A stretch of DNA of 64,000 nucleotides from contig NC_084927.1 in assembly GCF_958298935.1 (NCBI RefSeq), positions 28,284,001-28,348,000 of the forward strand, written 5' to 3'. Of this stretch, positions 12,641-23,507 are shown piece after piece. The translations under genes were made by a program, and so were the position numbers. The notes beneath the pieces were generated by a model. It was given only the letters and a program-made list of their open reading frames with translations. It was not told the DNA's origin and did not search any database. This DNA comes from Phragmites australis (Eukaryota; Streptophyta; Magnoliopsida; Poales; Poaceae). Each line of letters opens with the position of its first letter. Position 1 is the first letter of the stretch.

Positions 12641-12985
12641 CTTATATATATACATATATATAGGTATATATGTATACATATATATGTAATTTTTTTTAAA
12701 AAAAATTCTAGTAAAATGTTGAAATGAATATTAGTTACATTAATAAATTGGCTGACAAAAACTAAAATGCAAAGAAAAATATCTAAACTCAAAAAAATAT
12801 GATTTTTTTAGGTTAGTATTACTTCCACTACATGTTAAAACTATGTACATGCATAAAAGTACTATTATTTTCTCTATAATTAATTAAATGTGTTTAACAT
12901 TAATAATTTTATAAATAAATATTGAAATGTATAAAATTTGTGAACCTAATTTTTTAATCATCTTTTATCGTGCTCTACACAGCAA
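12640..12985. repeat. Repeat family B, copy 1 (inverted copy at 39.7-40.1 kb)
   Basis: A TA-rich microsatellite (tatatatacatatata) is followed by a unique AT-rich block with words such as aatgaatattagttac, aaactaaaatgcaaagaaaaat and atgtacatgcataaaagtacta. The same block occurs inverted at about 39735-40110, also ending in a TA-rich tract. Non-coding; an old dispersed element. Confidence 0.7.
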
Positions 12986-14400
12986 AATAAAAACGGACGC
13001 ACGTAGACGCGCCAATCAGACTAGTTATCTGAATTCTAAAGGAACTCCATGCAAGAAGAATTATCTCGTAGATTTTTTTCAGGTGTTCAAGCCACTGAAA
13101 CTTGAAAACCAAAGTACCGCGTTTTTAGTTTTTACTACTCAACAGTACAAGCTTCATCTTTCTTTCTTTCTTTTTATCTTTTTATTCTTAAAAGAATTCA
13201 GGTGTTCTAGCCATTTATTTCTGCTTGCATTTGCATTTGCAATTGAGCAATGAACCAACTAGCACTTCAATGACCTTATCTGCAACCAATTGTCCATTTG
13301 CCAACTGGCCCGCGATCCCATTGACAGTGGTAGAGCTAGAGTATGCGACACCGACCAAAATGCAATCTTCTACAAGGATAGGATAAGATAGCTAAAATTC
13401 TCTAAATTCCCATTCCTTGCTCTTCGATGCGTACAAATCTTACCGGAAATTCTCGACATCTCCATATGCTTACGAAGATCGTGATGGTCCAACATCAACT
13501 GCAGGCCAACAAGCGGAGGCAACTTTGGTTCAATGGCCTGCATTAGATATTCCTACAAACACCAATCACATTGCCTATTTTTTTTTTTTAAACACCAATC
13601 GCATTGTTCATTCTTTCGCATCGCGAGGACGTTGAACAACGAAGAGATGTCGTATCTCCATCTGGTCCTCGGTGGCTCAAAGGTAAGAGCTGTTGCCTGT
13701 GGACTGCAAATGGAATTTGTCAAACAGTAGTGAACCAAACACAACAGATGCCACACAATAGTGTGTTGCGATAAGAATAAAAATTTCCTGCAGTTCAACT
13801 GTCGCCTAAAGCAGTGGCCGATGGATAAAGATGTTTGAGATCGGACCATGACCTCAAGGTAGCAAAGGGAGCCAAAGTCATTGGGTTCCAATCCAAGGAG
13901 CCCCTATAGTTTTGAACTGGAAGGTTGTCCTTCCTTGCTTTCATCAAGGATGACGAAGAAGAAATCCAAATTCGGGATTTATGTATCGAGGAAAGACGCA
14001 TCTGTACTTTCTTTCACTCCATCTGACAAGAAACTTACCGAGCTTTTGGAAACTGACAGTTGATATCTAACTGAACTTGATCCTTTCTTTCTTTCGTGGC
14101 AGATGAGTTCTTTCAGTGTTCAGGCTGTTTTATATTTCTCTCTACTGCACCAGCTTTGAACTCTGCCCTCTCGAACAGAGCAGAAGGGTCGCGGCGCACC
14201 CAATTGCAGGCTGAACCAGAACGCACAGACACCACAACACATGCATCCTCTGGCGTTCTAGGCTTCTACAATTGAGGAAGATGGGGAACACGACACCATG
14301 CGTGCTCTGCTTAACGAGACCGACTGGAGAACTGAGATCAGCCAGCCCAGTTCGGCCCACCGGCAAGCAGACGCGGTCCAATAGAACTAGGTACGTTTTC
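12986..14400. other. Intergenic, nothing recognised
   Basis: Several 60-110 residue frames occur on both strands (for example 13417-13635 + and 13553-13891 -), but none shows a known domain. No splice-compatible gene could be built. Confidence 0.4.
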
Positions 14401-14629
14401 TTTATTTCTTTCCTACCCTTTTCTTTCTAAATCTTATACTTAATTTATAACGAGTCCTTTTGAAACTTTTAGCCTTTCATGTTGTATTCAACAGTTTAAA
14501 AAAAACTTGGTTCAAAAACTTTTGAAACCTAATACAACGACTGTGAAGACTTAATTCAACTTTTAAAAATATCATATGCAACATTTTGTGAGACCTATTT
14601 CAACAATTTGCGGTACCATGTTTAACATT

Positions 14630-14770
14630 TTGCATATGATTTGTTGAAACAATGTGTTTGGATGGTTGAAATAGTACATTCGGATCGTTAAAATAACACA
14701 TTCATATTATTGAAATAGTACACTCAAATCATTGAAATAGTACATAAAATTTGTTGATTTTTCATAAAAA
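14630..14770. repeat. Short interspersed repeats, core ttgaaatagtaca
   Basis: The words ggttgaaatagtacattcggatcg, attgaaatagtacactcaaatc and attgaaatagtacataaa occur in succession, with looser relatives back to about 14500. Subterminal arrays like this are common in DNA transposons such as CACTA elements. No element ends were found. Sequence from here to 15165 holds no gene. Confidence 0.5.
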
Positions 14771-15173
14771 GAATAAAACATAGTCATGTTGGATATAGTT
14801 TTGTTGCATTAATTACGAAAAATATCATAATTCAAATGATTTTCAAAATGGATATACGGCTTGAGAGAAAAATGTGTTTGGAAATTGAAATCCAAAGATA
14901 ATTTCCACCCTCCTTTCCCACCTCACCCAGCTGGGATTCGCATCCTCTAACATTACTAAACCAATATCATGGTGAACAGTAGCGGTGACATTAACCCCAC
15001 ATCAACCATTAGATCTGAAACGGTTGTATCTGATTGCTTGCTACAATAAAGTAATATACAGTAAAATCACTACAGTATTTCTACAGTAGAATCGCTACAG
15101 TAATAATGTTAGTTCATTGATGCTCAAATCACTGTTCATTCCGGTGATATTGCTTCATAATGTCAGAGGATAT

Positions 15174-15318
15174 AGGAGAAACGAGAATTGATGAGAAGGG
15201 ATCGTAGAAGATGAGCATGCAGCACAAAATCGAAACTAAAACAACTCTAGCAACTCATCCATTTTCGTAATCGTGGGAGGAGATGAGTGTTTTGTGCCGA
15301 CACAAAAGAACCAACGCG
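15174..15318. repeat. MULE terminal inverted repeat, left
   Basis: About 145 bp, matching the reverse complement of about 31662-31826 with roughly 10% differences. The match weakens inward at the ggttcttttgtgtcggcac block. Confidence 0.8.
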
Positions 15319-15832
15319 GGAGTGTATTGAAGTGAAAAGCTAAATCCGCTCCAACGTGTTCTGAATTTAAACTTTTATAATACAAGACGATGAAAGTATA
15401 GCTCCACAAAGATGCTACTAGTATTTCTTCAAACTTCAATCTCCAAGTCATGAGATGATCGAAAGATATCTTCTGGAACATGATGACCCTACATTGTTAA
15501 GAGCTTTTGTTAGCACAGAAAAACTACAAGTTACTGAATATGCTAACTAAGCACAGATGCACAAGAAAAATACCATGAACAGTTCAGTATAACTACTGAT
15601 GAACCCAAAGCCTTGCAATCCTTTCTCACCGTTCCAAGAAGCTTTGTCTACTACTGAATGAGCTTGTGTTATTTGGACCTCTTGGTCTTGTTGCTGCGCA
15701 TCAAAAGTAAACTGAAAGTGAAAACAAAGTAATAGACCGTATCTGAAGAATCAAGAATTATTTGGACCTTTTGTTTTGTCGAAACTCGTGGCCCTTTGTT
15801 CCTTGTCTGTGCTGCCTTTCCAGCCAATTTCT

Positions 15833-16604
15833 CTACCTCTTTGAGGTTCTTTTCTGAGCTGGTTTTTTCTTTAGCCGTGCAGTAGTGAAAAGTTCCTTAG
15901 ATGCTTCAGGAATCACTTGGCCATCACAACCATCGCTGGAATTGCTTTGGCATCCATTCATTAGGCTTTGAAATTGCTTAGTAAGGTTATCAAGTGCATT
16001 CTCAATTAAAATACAGCATTCCTCAGAGCTGGCTGCTTGAGTGGCCAAATTGAAAAAAATTGTATGACAAATTTGTAACGGAGAACAACATCAAACATTG
16101 GATTTTCAACAACATTTCTTCCACAACTGTCCTGAATAGTTCCACTCCGTGCTTCTCGAGTCCACCGTCTCAGAATATAATGTGCTGGTAGTATCTTAAT
16201 ATTCATCATATCAAGAACCTTCAGAGTATGGGCGCTCAATATTCCTATCCTCTCAAATTGTCCACAATTGCATGAAGCTGTTTGTTCTGATGGATTACCA
16301 ATGACTTTGCATTCCTCTTCGAATGTAGGATCTTCACAAAGACTCCCAACTGTTACTGCATATTCATATTTTCCATCCAATGTTCTAGTGCATGCTGCTA
16401 TAGATCTCTCATATTCTGTTTGGAAACATTAAAAAATGATAGGAGTGTAAATCTTGCTTGCTTGCACTAACATGGGTGTCCTCATTTTGATTCTAGGTAG
16501 TTTCTTCCTGGAATCATACTCTAGATTCAGCTCATTGTCTCGTTTTCCTTGCATAACTCTTTCAAAATGCTTGAAAAAATGAATTATATTAAAATCTGAT
16601 TTCA
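15833..16604 (-). pseudogene. FAR1-like MULE transposase, C-terminal part
   Basis: Read on the minus strand from 16604. It continues the transposase core (FNIIHFFKHFERVMQGKRDN, then KLPRIKMRTPMLVQASKIYT), followed by a SWIM zinc finger (CNCGQFERIGILSAHTLKVL) and a basic tail ending at 15833. In the family the SWIM pattern is CxC...CxH. Here the third ligand reads Ser (ILSAH), so zinc binding is probably lost. The frame shifts near the T-run at about 16047-16053 (RYKFVIQFF continues as LATQAASSEEC in another frame). The N-terminal part is at 29997-31363, beyond the retrotransposon. FAR1-like proteins are either MULE transposases or light-signalling transcription factors; the flanking TIRs favour the former. 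Confidence 0.8.
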
Positions 16605-16609
16605 GATAG
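16605..16609. repeat. Target-site duplication GATAG, left copy
   Basis: GATAG directly precedes the LTR start TGTCGG. The identical pentamer at 29992-29996 follows the other LTR end CCGACA. Five base pairs is the usual Ty3/gypsy duplication length. Confidence 0.93.
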
Positions 16610-17004
16610 TGTCGGAGGGTGAACTCCTGTCGCAGGGATCCCGAGAGACCCCTTTTTAGAGATTCGGCCGGGGGGATGATCCTGGAAAAGCTTGTTTGGG
16701 AAATAAGCGGGAACGGAAACAAATGCGATGGCTGGTGGGAGATGATCGCCCTAATGCGAGAAAAATGGGTGCACCGGGGTTTAGACAGGTTCGGGCCGCA
16801 CGGAGGCGTAACACCCTACTCCTGTGTGAGCGCTATATTTATCCTTGAAGGGAATTCTTCAAGGATGTATCTGGTTCCAAGGGGAGAGCCGTTTACAAAG
16901 AGCTTGAGGCTCTCGTGTTCTAGCTTGGCTTGAGCTGGTTCGAGCGTCTGCGTCCTCTTCTTCACACACTTCCGGTCCCTCTTTTACGTGTTCTCTATCC
17001 TTTT

Positions 17005-17012
17005 CTTTTATA
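17005..17012 (-). promoter_or_regulatory. LTR TATA box
   Basis: TATAAAAG on the minus strand in the 3' LTR, repeated at 28879-28886 in the 5' LTR. It sits about 500 bp downstream (element sense) of the G-box array, consistent with the U3/R promoter. Confidence 0.65.
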
Positions 17013-17502
17013 GGCGCGCCGACCTCAACATATCCTGAATGGGAAAGAGGGGATGCGAATGCCAAGGTGCCACGGAGAAAGGTGTAATCATTTCGTCTTG
17101 GCGAAGTGACAGGGGCGGTGGAGAAAGGCGGCGCGCATTCGACCACCCGCCACTGTGGAAGCCCTCGGGCGCCATAAAGGGGGCCCGCCGGGCAGCCTTA
17201 GAGATGACCGGTGCGCCCACCCTGTCTTGTTCTTCCGCCATGGCAGGGTGGCAGACGGAGCGCTTCGATCTTGGCAGCGTTATCCCGAGGCACCCGGATG
17301 AAACGGGACGGGACCCGTGCATTTAATGGACCCACGCCCCCCCTGCCAGTGCATGGCAGGGTCTGACACTGGGGCGTGGGCAGCTGAGAATGTCAGGATG
17401 TCGGGATGTCAGGCCGCGCGTGCCTATTAAATGCGGCATTGGGCCTTTGACTGGATGACACCCTGACGACGGGACCCTTCGGGTCGTCGAATGATCTTGC
17501 GC

Positions 17503-17932
17503 GAACCTTCGGGGAACCGAGTCCTCGGGGGCTGCCACGTGCAGCCCCGAGCACTCTCCCCCGAGCACTTGAGTGAGACCTTCGGGGAACCGAGTCCTCG
17601 GAGGCTGCCACGTGCAGCCCCGAGCACTCTCTCCCGAGCACTTCGGTGGGACCTTCGGGGCACCGAGTCCTCGGGGGCTGCCACGTGCAGCCCCGAGCAC
17701 TCTCTCCCGAGCACTTCGGTGGGACCTTCGGGGCACCGAGTCCTCGGGGGCTGCCACGTGCAGCCCCGAGCACTCTCTCCCGAGCACTTCGGTGGGACCT
17801 TCGGGGCACCGAGTCCTCGAGGGCTGCCACGTGGAGCCCCGAGCACTTCGGTGGGACCTTCGGGGCACCGAGTCCTCGGGGGCTGCCACGTGCAGCCCCG
17901 AGCACTCTCTCCCGAGCACTTCCTTCTTGGTA
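17503..17932. repeat. Tandem ~73-bp repeats with G-box palindromes in the 3' LTR
   Basis: Six units begin (a)ccttcgggg(a/c)accgagtcctcg and each contains the near-palindrome GGGGCTGCCACGTGCAGCCCC, centred on the G-box hexamer CACGTG (the fifth unit reads CCACGTGGAG). Each also has cgagcactctctcccgagcactt. The matching array in the other LTR is at 29377-29814, with six full-length units. Long frames across this array on both strands are by-products of its 73-bp periodicity. Confidence 0.9.
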
Positions 17933-18103
17933 TTTGGGCTCTGCGGATCATCGGGGAACTAGGGTGCTCGGGAACCAGAGGCGGCGGCCCCGAGCACCTT
18001 CTCCCGGGACTTAGCTTCTTCTTACCTTGCAGGGTGGTGACATGTGGCGGATGGCCGGCCTGGTCTCGGGACCTAGGGACCCCTGGTTCTGAATACACCG
18101 ACA

Positions 18104-18120
18104 GTAGCCCCCGGACCCAT
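18104..18120 (-). promoter_or_regulatory. Polypurine-like tract next to the 3' LTR
   Basis: On the minus strand, GGGTCCGGGGGCTAC abuts TGTCGG. A G-rich tract at this place primes plus-strand synthesis in LTR elements. Called from position and composition. Confidence 0.55.
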
Positions 18121-18458
18121 TGGTAGCCGACGGGACGGAGACTGCGAATGGGCCCTTCGTCGCGACCGAGGCCAAGGCTGGCGCGGACGCCATGTGGCAA
18201 GCTTTCGAGAGGTGGCCCTTGCGGACCTAGACCTCAAGTACGCTCCAACGGGAAGATGAGTGGACGCGTGTCCACACAACTTCCGAAGGGTATGATGACC
18301 ATACGGGCGGCACGCGCGGTCGCCGCGTAGATCGAGGAAAATACGCCTGGCAGCCGCTGATATTGCGTGATCGGTGGGAGATTTGCCTGGCAGTTGCGCC
18401 GATCGAGGCGACGCTTCGCCGAGCGAACCGTTTGGGCGGCAGTTTTTGAACTTTGAGA

Positions 18459-18466
18459 TATAAAAG
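18459..18466 (+). promoter_or_regulatory. TATA box of the antisense gene
   Basis: TATAAAAG on the plus strand, 155 bp before the ATG at 18621, in an otherwise GC-rich region. It suggests that the antisense gene has its own promoter outside the LTR. Confidence 0.6.
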
Positions 18467-18620
18467 GGGGAATGGATCGGTCCGTTCCCCTTTTTACGCT
18501 CTCTCGCACTGGCGCTCCTGCCTTCTTTGTGCTCCGAAGCCCTCAGGAAACTCCAAGGCGACCGGAGCGTTCTCCCTTCTCTCTCCCTTCACCACCAAAA
18601 ACACCCTCCATCCTGACGAG

Positions 18621-21600
18621 ATGACGAGGGTTGGAGGAGGTCGCCGGGACAAGACTTCGGACAGCATCTTGCCGGAGTCTCGTCTGAGGAACGAGGAGGC
18701 GGCAGATAAGATTAGGAAGCTGCTGGTACCGGAGGGTCAGGAAGGTGCCGTGGTGGTGAGGCTGGCGACTCTGACGCCGGCGACGACCGTCCCTGGGCGG
18801 ACCGTCTTATTCACTTCCTTTGTGACGGCGGGGTTAGTGCCGCCGTTCTCCGCCTTCTTCCTGCAAGTGCTGGAGACGTACGGCATTCAAATGGTGCACC
18901 TAAGCCCCAATTCCGTCGTGGCGTTGGCGGTCTTCGCGCATCTCTGCGAAATGTTCGTGGGGGTGATGCCGTCGGCGACGCTGCTTCGCCATTTCTTCGT
19001 CCTTCGGCCGGTGGGGAAGAAGAGGGGGCACTCCACGGCGGACGTCGCGGGGTGCTGCAACCTTCGGCTCCGGGAAGGCCTGGGGACCATTACATTCCCC
19101 AGGTGCTGCGCAGCAAGTGGGAGGAATGGCGACGGGACTGGTTCTTCGTCGACATCGACCCCCACGAGCGCCTCAAATTGCCAGAGAAGGCGGCGGAACC
19201 TCGGCGATCGACGTGGGAGGTGCCGCCACCAGAAGATGCGAGACTGAAGCCGGTGCTGGAGCGCATCCTGGAACTGCGCGAGGGCGGGCTGACCTCGGTC
19301 ATGGTGGTTGTGGACTTTCTGCGCCATCGGTTGGCGCCCCTGCGAGAGCGGGCCTGGCCAAGCTGGTTCTACACCGGGCCAGAGGACATCACCAGGACCC
19401 AGATTGGCGCGAGCTGGGATCTGGGGCAGGCGGAGCTGCGGGGGATGACCCGAGTGATCACCGGAACGGAGGACATGAGCCGGACGGAGCTCCCGTGGCC
19501 GGAGATGGCGCTCTGCGCCAACCCCTGCCGGGTGGCCATTATGGCGGGGCTGCCGGAGTTCGATGCCCAGGGGCTCGTGGACCGGCCAAGAAGCGGGAGT
19601 CCTGAGGCATCCGAACTCCCCGGGCTGGAGGAACTACTTGGCGATGAGGTTGCTGGTAGTTCGGCGCAGGCTGGCGAAGGGGTCGCCGCAGGCGGCAGCC
19701 GCCGTGCCAGAGAGGAGGGCGCCACTGAAGTTGTTGAGGAGTTGGCGCCGGGAGACCGGGGAAAGCGTCCCCGGGCCTTGATCCTAGTGCCGGACTCTCC
19801 GCCGTCGCCGACGGCAGCGGCGGCATTTCCGGTGCTGGAGCCGCGCCTGGTGCGGATGGGGCCTGCATCGGCGCCCGCGACCCGCACGGCGGAGATCGAG
19901 ACCCGTGCGGCGGCACCCGAGGCCCGCACGACGGCGCCCGTGGCCCGCGCAGCGGCTCAGCCGAGCCCCCAGCGGAAGAGGCGGCGGGAGGAGTCCGGAC
20001 CGACGGCGCCGGACCCGGACATTAGGCTCCCAGCGGCCAAATGGCGGTATCGGTGAGTCTTCTTTCTTGCTTTTCCATGGGCATTTCCGGCCCGAACTAA
20101 GTTTTGATAATTTTCACTTGTCTCCCGTAGGCCGGCCGCAGGCGCTGCTGCGACGGAGAGAGAACAGGCGCCGGGGCCAGAGCCGAGCCCGCCCGCTGCG
20201 CCGACGGAGGCCGGCACAGGAACGGCGGAGGCGCCAATTGACGTGGCGGCCCCTGGGAGAGAGGCGGAGGCGGCGGCCAAGAGAAGGGCGCCGGCCGAAC
20301 CTACCCCGGGCGCGGAGAGCCCGGGGCGGATAACGGTGGAGGTGGATGTTCTGCCGGGGCCGGTGGACAGGGCGGCCGATGCGGGAATGCGGCCGCCGTC
20401 CGAGACCTTGGCTCCGGCGGATCCTACCCCGGGCAGGCAGAGCCCGGGGCGGATGGCGGTGCAAGGCCCTGCGGAGAGCTCGGCCCCCCTGGAGGCACTC
20501 TGCGGAGAAGCCTGGGCCCCACCGGTGCCCGGTCAGCCTGCCGATCCTTTCCTGGCCGCTATTGAAGGCGTCCAAGTAGCGGTTGGGCGGCTGGGCGCAG
20601 TGGTGAACGCCAAGGAGGGGGAGCTCGAGGCCGAGCGCGCCCGCCTGGCACTAGAGAAGGCGCAGCTGGCAGGCGCCCAGGAGGAGGCCCGTGCGGCAGC
20701 CGCGCGGGAGCAGAAGCTCCTAGAAGACATCCGCGCGGAAGCCGCGTGGGAACGAGAAACTCTGAAGACCGCGCGGGCAGAAGCCGCGCGGGAACGAGAA
20801 GACGCCGCCCGCTTGGCTGAGGCGTCGAGGCAGCAAGCTGCCGAGGCCCTCGCCAGGATGGGGCAGGCGCAGGAGAGGGAGGTGGCAGTCGCAGCCCGGG
20901 AGCAGGCTGCGGAGGAGCGGCAAGCCGAGCTGGCCTGCTGGGAGGGCGCGGCCGAGAAGACGCGCGCCGACCTCCAGCGCTGGGAAGACGACCTCCGGAA
21001 GATCAGAGAAGAATTCAAGCGCTGGGAGGAGGACGTCTCCATCCGGGAAGTGGACAATGAGCTATCGGCGTCGGATCTCGGTGCCCGGGAGGATTCGGTG
21101 GCCCAGCAGGAGGATGTGTTGGCCCGGCGGGAGAATGAGCTGAGTCGCCGAGAAGGCGAACTGAGTCGCCGAGAGGGCGAAGCTGCTGCTGCGGCGGCCG
21201 CCGCGGCTACCAGGGCGGAGGAGAATGCGAAGCACGAGGCGGAACTGGCCGCCCGCGAACGCGCCTTGTCCGAGATGGTGGCCAAGATGAAGCAGGCTGC
21301 CGCCCCCGCCGCGGCTGGCGGTTCTTCCGGTCCGGCCGGGGACCAGGGACTCGAGGCACAGCTGCGGGCCGCCAAGGAGAAGCTCGAGACCGCCTTTGTC
21401 TCGCGGGTCAACCTCGAGCATATGCTGGAGGACATACTCCGGCGGATGCGACGGGCCGTGGAGAAGGGTGGTCTCGGACGGCTTGTCGACGACAAGAAGG
21501 GCGACGGCCCCGCACGACAAGTGTTGGGGCTGCAGCAGGTCTGCGAGCGCCTCGAGACCCTGCCTTGGGCAGTCCAGGAACTTGCCGCCCGGGAGGGACG

Positions 21601-21835
21601 TGGCTTGGCACGTGCCGTGGCCGAGCACGTCCTGGCCTGCTACCGAAGCAGGGACCCGAACTTCCCACTGGAGCCGGCGCGGGAGGGAGTGGTCGAGGCT
21701 GAGGGGGAGGCCGCCCGGGCAGCGGTCCGGAGTACCGCCTCCGTGGTGGCGGCCGGCTTCAGGCGAGAGGTGCCGCCGCCGCCAGCCCCCGGGGACGACT
21801 CAGAGGATTCAGCCGACGCCTCCGCCGCCGACTAG
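18621..21835 (+). pseudogene. Antisense gene of the Tat element (PF04195-like head, coiled-coil tail)
   Basis: Starts MTRVGGGRRDKTSDS. Residues about 50-125 (TVLFTSFVTAGLVPPFSAF, QVLETYGIQMVHLSPNSVVA) resemble the domain called 'putative gypsy type transposon', known from antisense genes of Tat elements; its molecular role is unknown. The frame shifts near 19085: frame a runs to ...NLRLREGL and frame b resumes GDHYIPQVLRSKWEEW. Exon 1 then ends at 20052 and exon 2 starts at 20131. The 78-nt intron has GTGAGT and CTCCCGTAG ends and keeps the frame in phase 2. Exon 2 encodes an Ala/Arg/Glu-rich coiled coil (about 20590-21290) and an acidic end (DDSEDSADASAAD). It converges on pol, with 1.67 kb between the stops. 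The frameshift makes the present copy probably non-functional. Confidence 0.75.
20053..20130 (+). other. Predicted intron in the antisense gene
   Basis: The 5' site CG|GTGAGTC and 3' site TCTCCCGTAG|G enclose 78 nt that is T-rich against the GC-rich exons. Removing it joins two open frames without changing phase; unspliced, the first frame stops at 20054-20056. Confidence 0.7.
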
Positions 21836-23507
21836 ATCTTTTGTAGCCTTTGTCTTTCTTTTGCCGTCTTAATGGATGTAAATATTAGGAGTGAACCCTT
21901 AGAAAACGCCTTGTATATGTCTTGTGAATATAATGGCAGCTTCTCCTTGGGCTCGCAACTCCAATTTCTCTGTGTGTTTGATGTTTCTTCTGGTGTTCTG
22001 CCTGGAAGTCCCGGGGAGTACTCAGTCGGGTCGTTCCCGACCTTCACATCCCTGAGAAACGAAGTTGTTCCGATCGCTGACGTTGGCGCAGCCAGCCCTC
22101 GAGCTCTCGCGAGTCCGCATTGCCTAGGTTAAGAAATGAAGACACAGATTCCCTTGTCCGGGAGATAGATCGATCCCGCTCGGAACACGCCGTGCCTAAT
22201 GAACACTTTTTCACTTTCCGACCACTCAGTTAGTAGAAGGGAGACGCGTGCGGGCGAGAATGTGACCAAGAGTCCTCGCGGTCCGGTGGTGCCCGGGCTT
22301 AAAACGGGCCAGACCGAGCACTGACAGCCCGCCCCCGAGGCCTGAGCTCCAGACTACCCGAGTAGCTCGAGCGATAGGATTACCCAGGGCACCCGAGGAC
22401 TCGGTAGTGCTCGAGGTCCTTAAAAGCGGACCGAACACCACGACCACCACGAAGGGCTTCGGTCAGACATTATCGCAAGCACGCTACTCTTTTCTGCAAA
22501 CTGCTCTGTCGTTCTGGGAAAAAGTAGACACGCGGCAGGGTTTTTTGCGTGCGAGGAAACCACCTCACCGAACAGATTAAGGCGCGAGAGCCCCCGAGAA
22601 TGACTCGGGAACATAAATTTACTGAAGGTAGATTTGTCTGAATATAACCACTCACCGGACAGCTGTCGGCCTTCCGGCCCATCGATCCAGGAGGGATGTG
22701 CTTCCAAGTTCAGGTGTCGGGAATTTAACTCTTTTAACGGGGCGCCCGAGCGCCTGGAGGTGCACGAGGCTCCTAGGGTCGGGTGATCTCGACCACCCAT
22801 GCCTAAGTGGTAGGACCACCCGAGGACCCTTGGGGCCGACCAAAGACCGGGGCATTGAAGCCCTCGCGGCCGAGCTGCTTGTGATCGCCAGCCTGTGACT
22901 TTAAAAGAGAAAATAGGATTTCTTTGTCTGGCGCGCTCTGCCAGTGCGGTACTTGTTATAGACTACTCTTGTTTTCGACCCGAGACCTCTCGAACACCCA
23001 AACCGGCGGACAAGAGCGGGCAGGGGCATAACCCAGAGGTCCTATGGTTTGGTGGCGCCCGAGTATGACAGACCAGACCGAGCACCGACAGCCCGCTCCG
23101 GGGGCCCGAGCTCCGGACTACTCGAGCAGCTCGAGCGATGGGATTACCCGGAGCACCCCGAAACTCGGTAGTGCCCGGGAGCCTGTCACGACACCGAACA
23201 CCACAGCCTACCATGGCGGACGTAAGTCAGCGGCGACTGCTCGCATGCATACCGATCGGGATTCTTTTGTCAGCGGGGAAAGAGAGAGAGCGAACTTTTT
23301 CTCGCACAACCGAGCTCCTCACCAGACAGATTAAACATACGGAATCCAGAAAAAGTATTTTGATATAGCGATTGCTTATTGAAATACTTAATGTGCAATA
23401 TTTACAAGGTTGGGCGACAGCGACTTACCCCACGGGGCGAAGCCTTCAGACTGCTCGGGCGGGGAGAAGCCCCTGGCCTTGCTGGCCTGAGCCGCGAGCA
23501 CGACCAT
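21836..23507. repeat. Spacer between pol and antisense gene, with a duplicated ~230-bp segment
   Basis: Non-coding. A segment with agaccgagca(c)tgacagcccg, gagctc(c/g)agacta and ctcgagcgat(a/g)ggattaccc occurs at about 22226-22450 and again at about 22990-23215, offset 764 bp. Both copies contain the ctcggtagtgc word. This is where the two convergent genes of the element would end their transcripts. Confidence 0.7.

Larger units (their letters stand above)
16610..18103 (-). repeat. 3' LTR (complete)
   Basis: 1,494 bp from TGTCGG to CCGACA. On the minus strand it holds a TATA box (TATAAAAG at 17005-17012) and, in U3, a tandem array of about 73-bp units at 17503-17930. The array has six units; the fifth is shorter by 14 bp. 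The segment 16610-16850 has no partner in the other LTR. Confidence 0.92.

Noticed and set aside
13417..14063. Possible gene from several 60-110 codon frames
   Set aside because: No domain, no splice-compatible joining, and frames overlap on both strands.
17323..18126. Several 120-260 codon frames in the LTR with repeated peptide units
   Set aside because: Open in many frames on both strands only because the 73-bp repeat lacks stops; both LTR copies show the same and there is no other coding sign.
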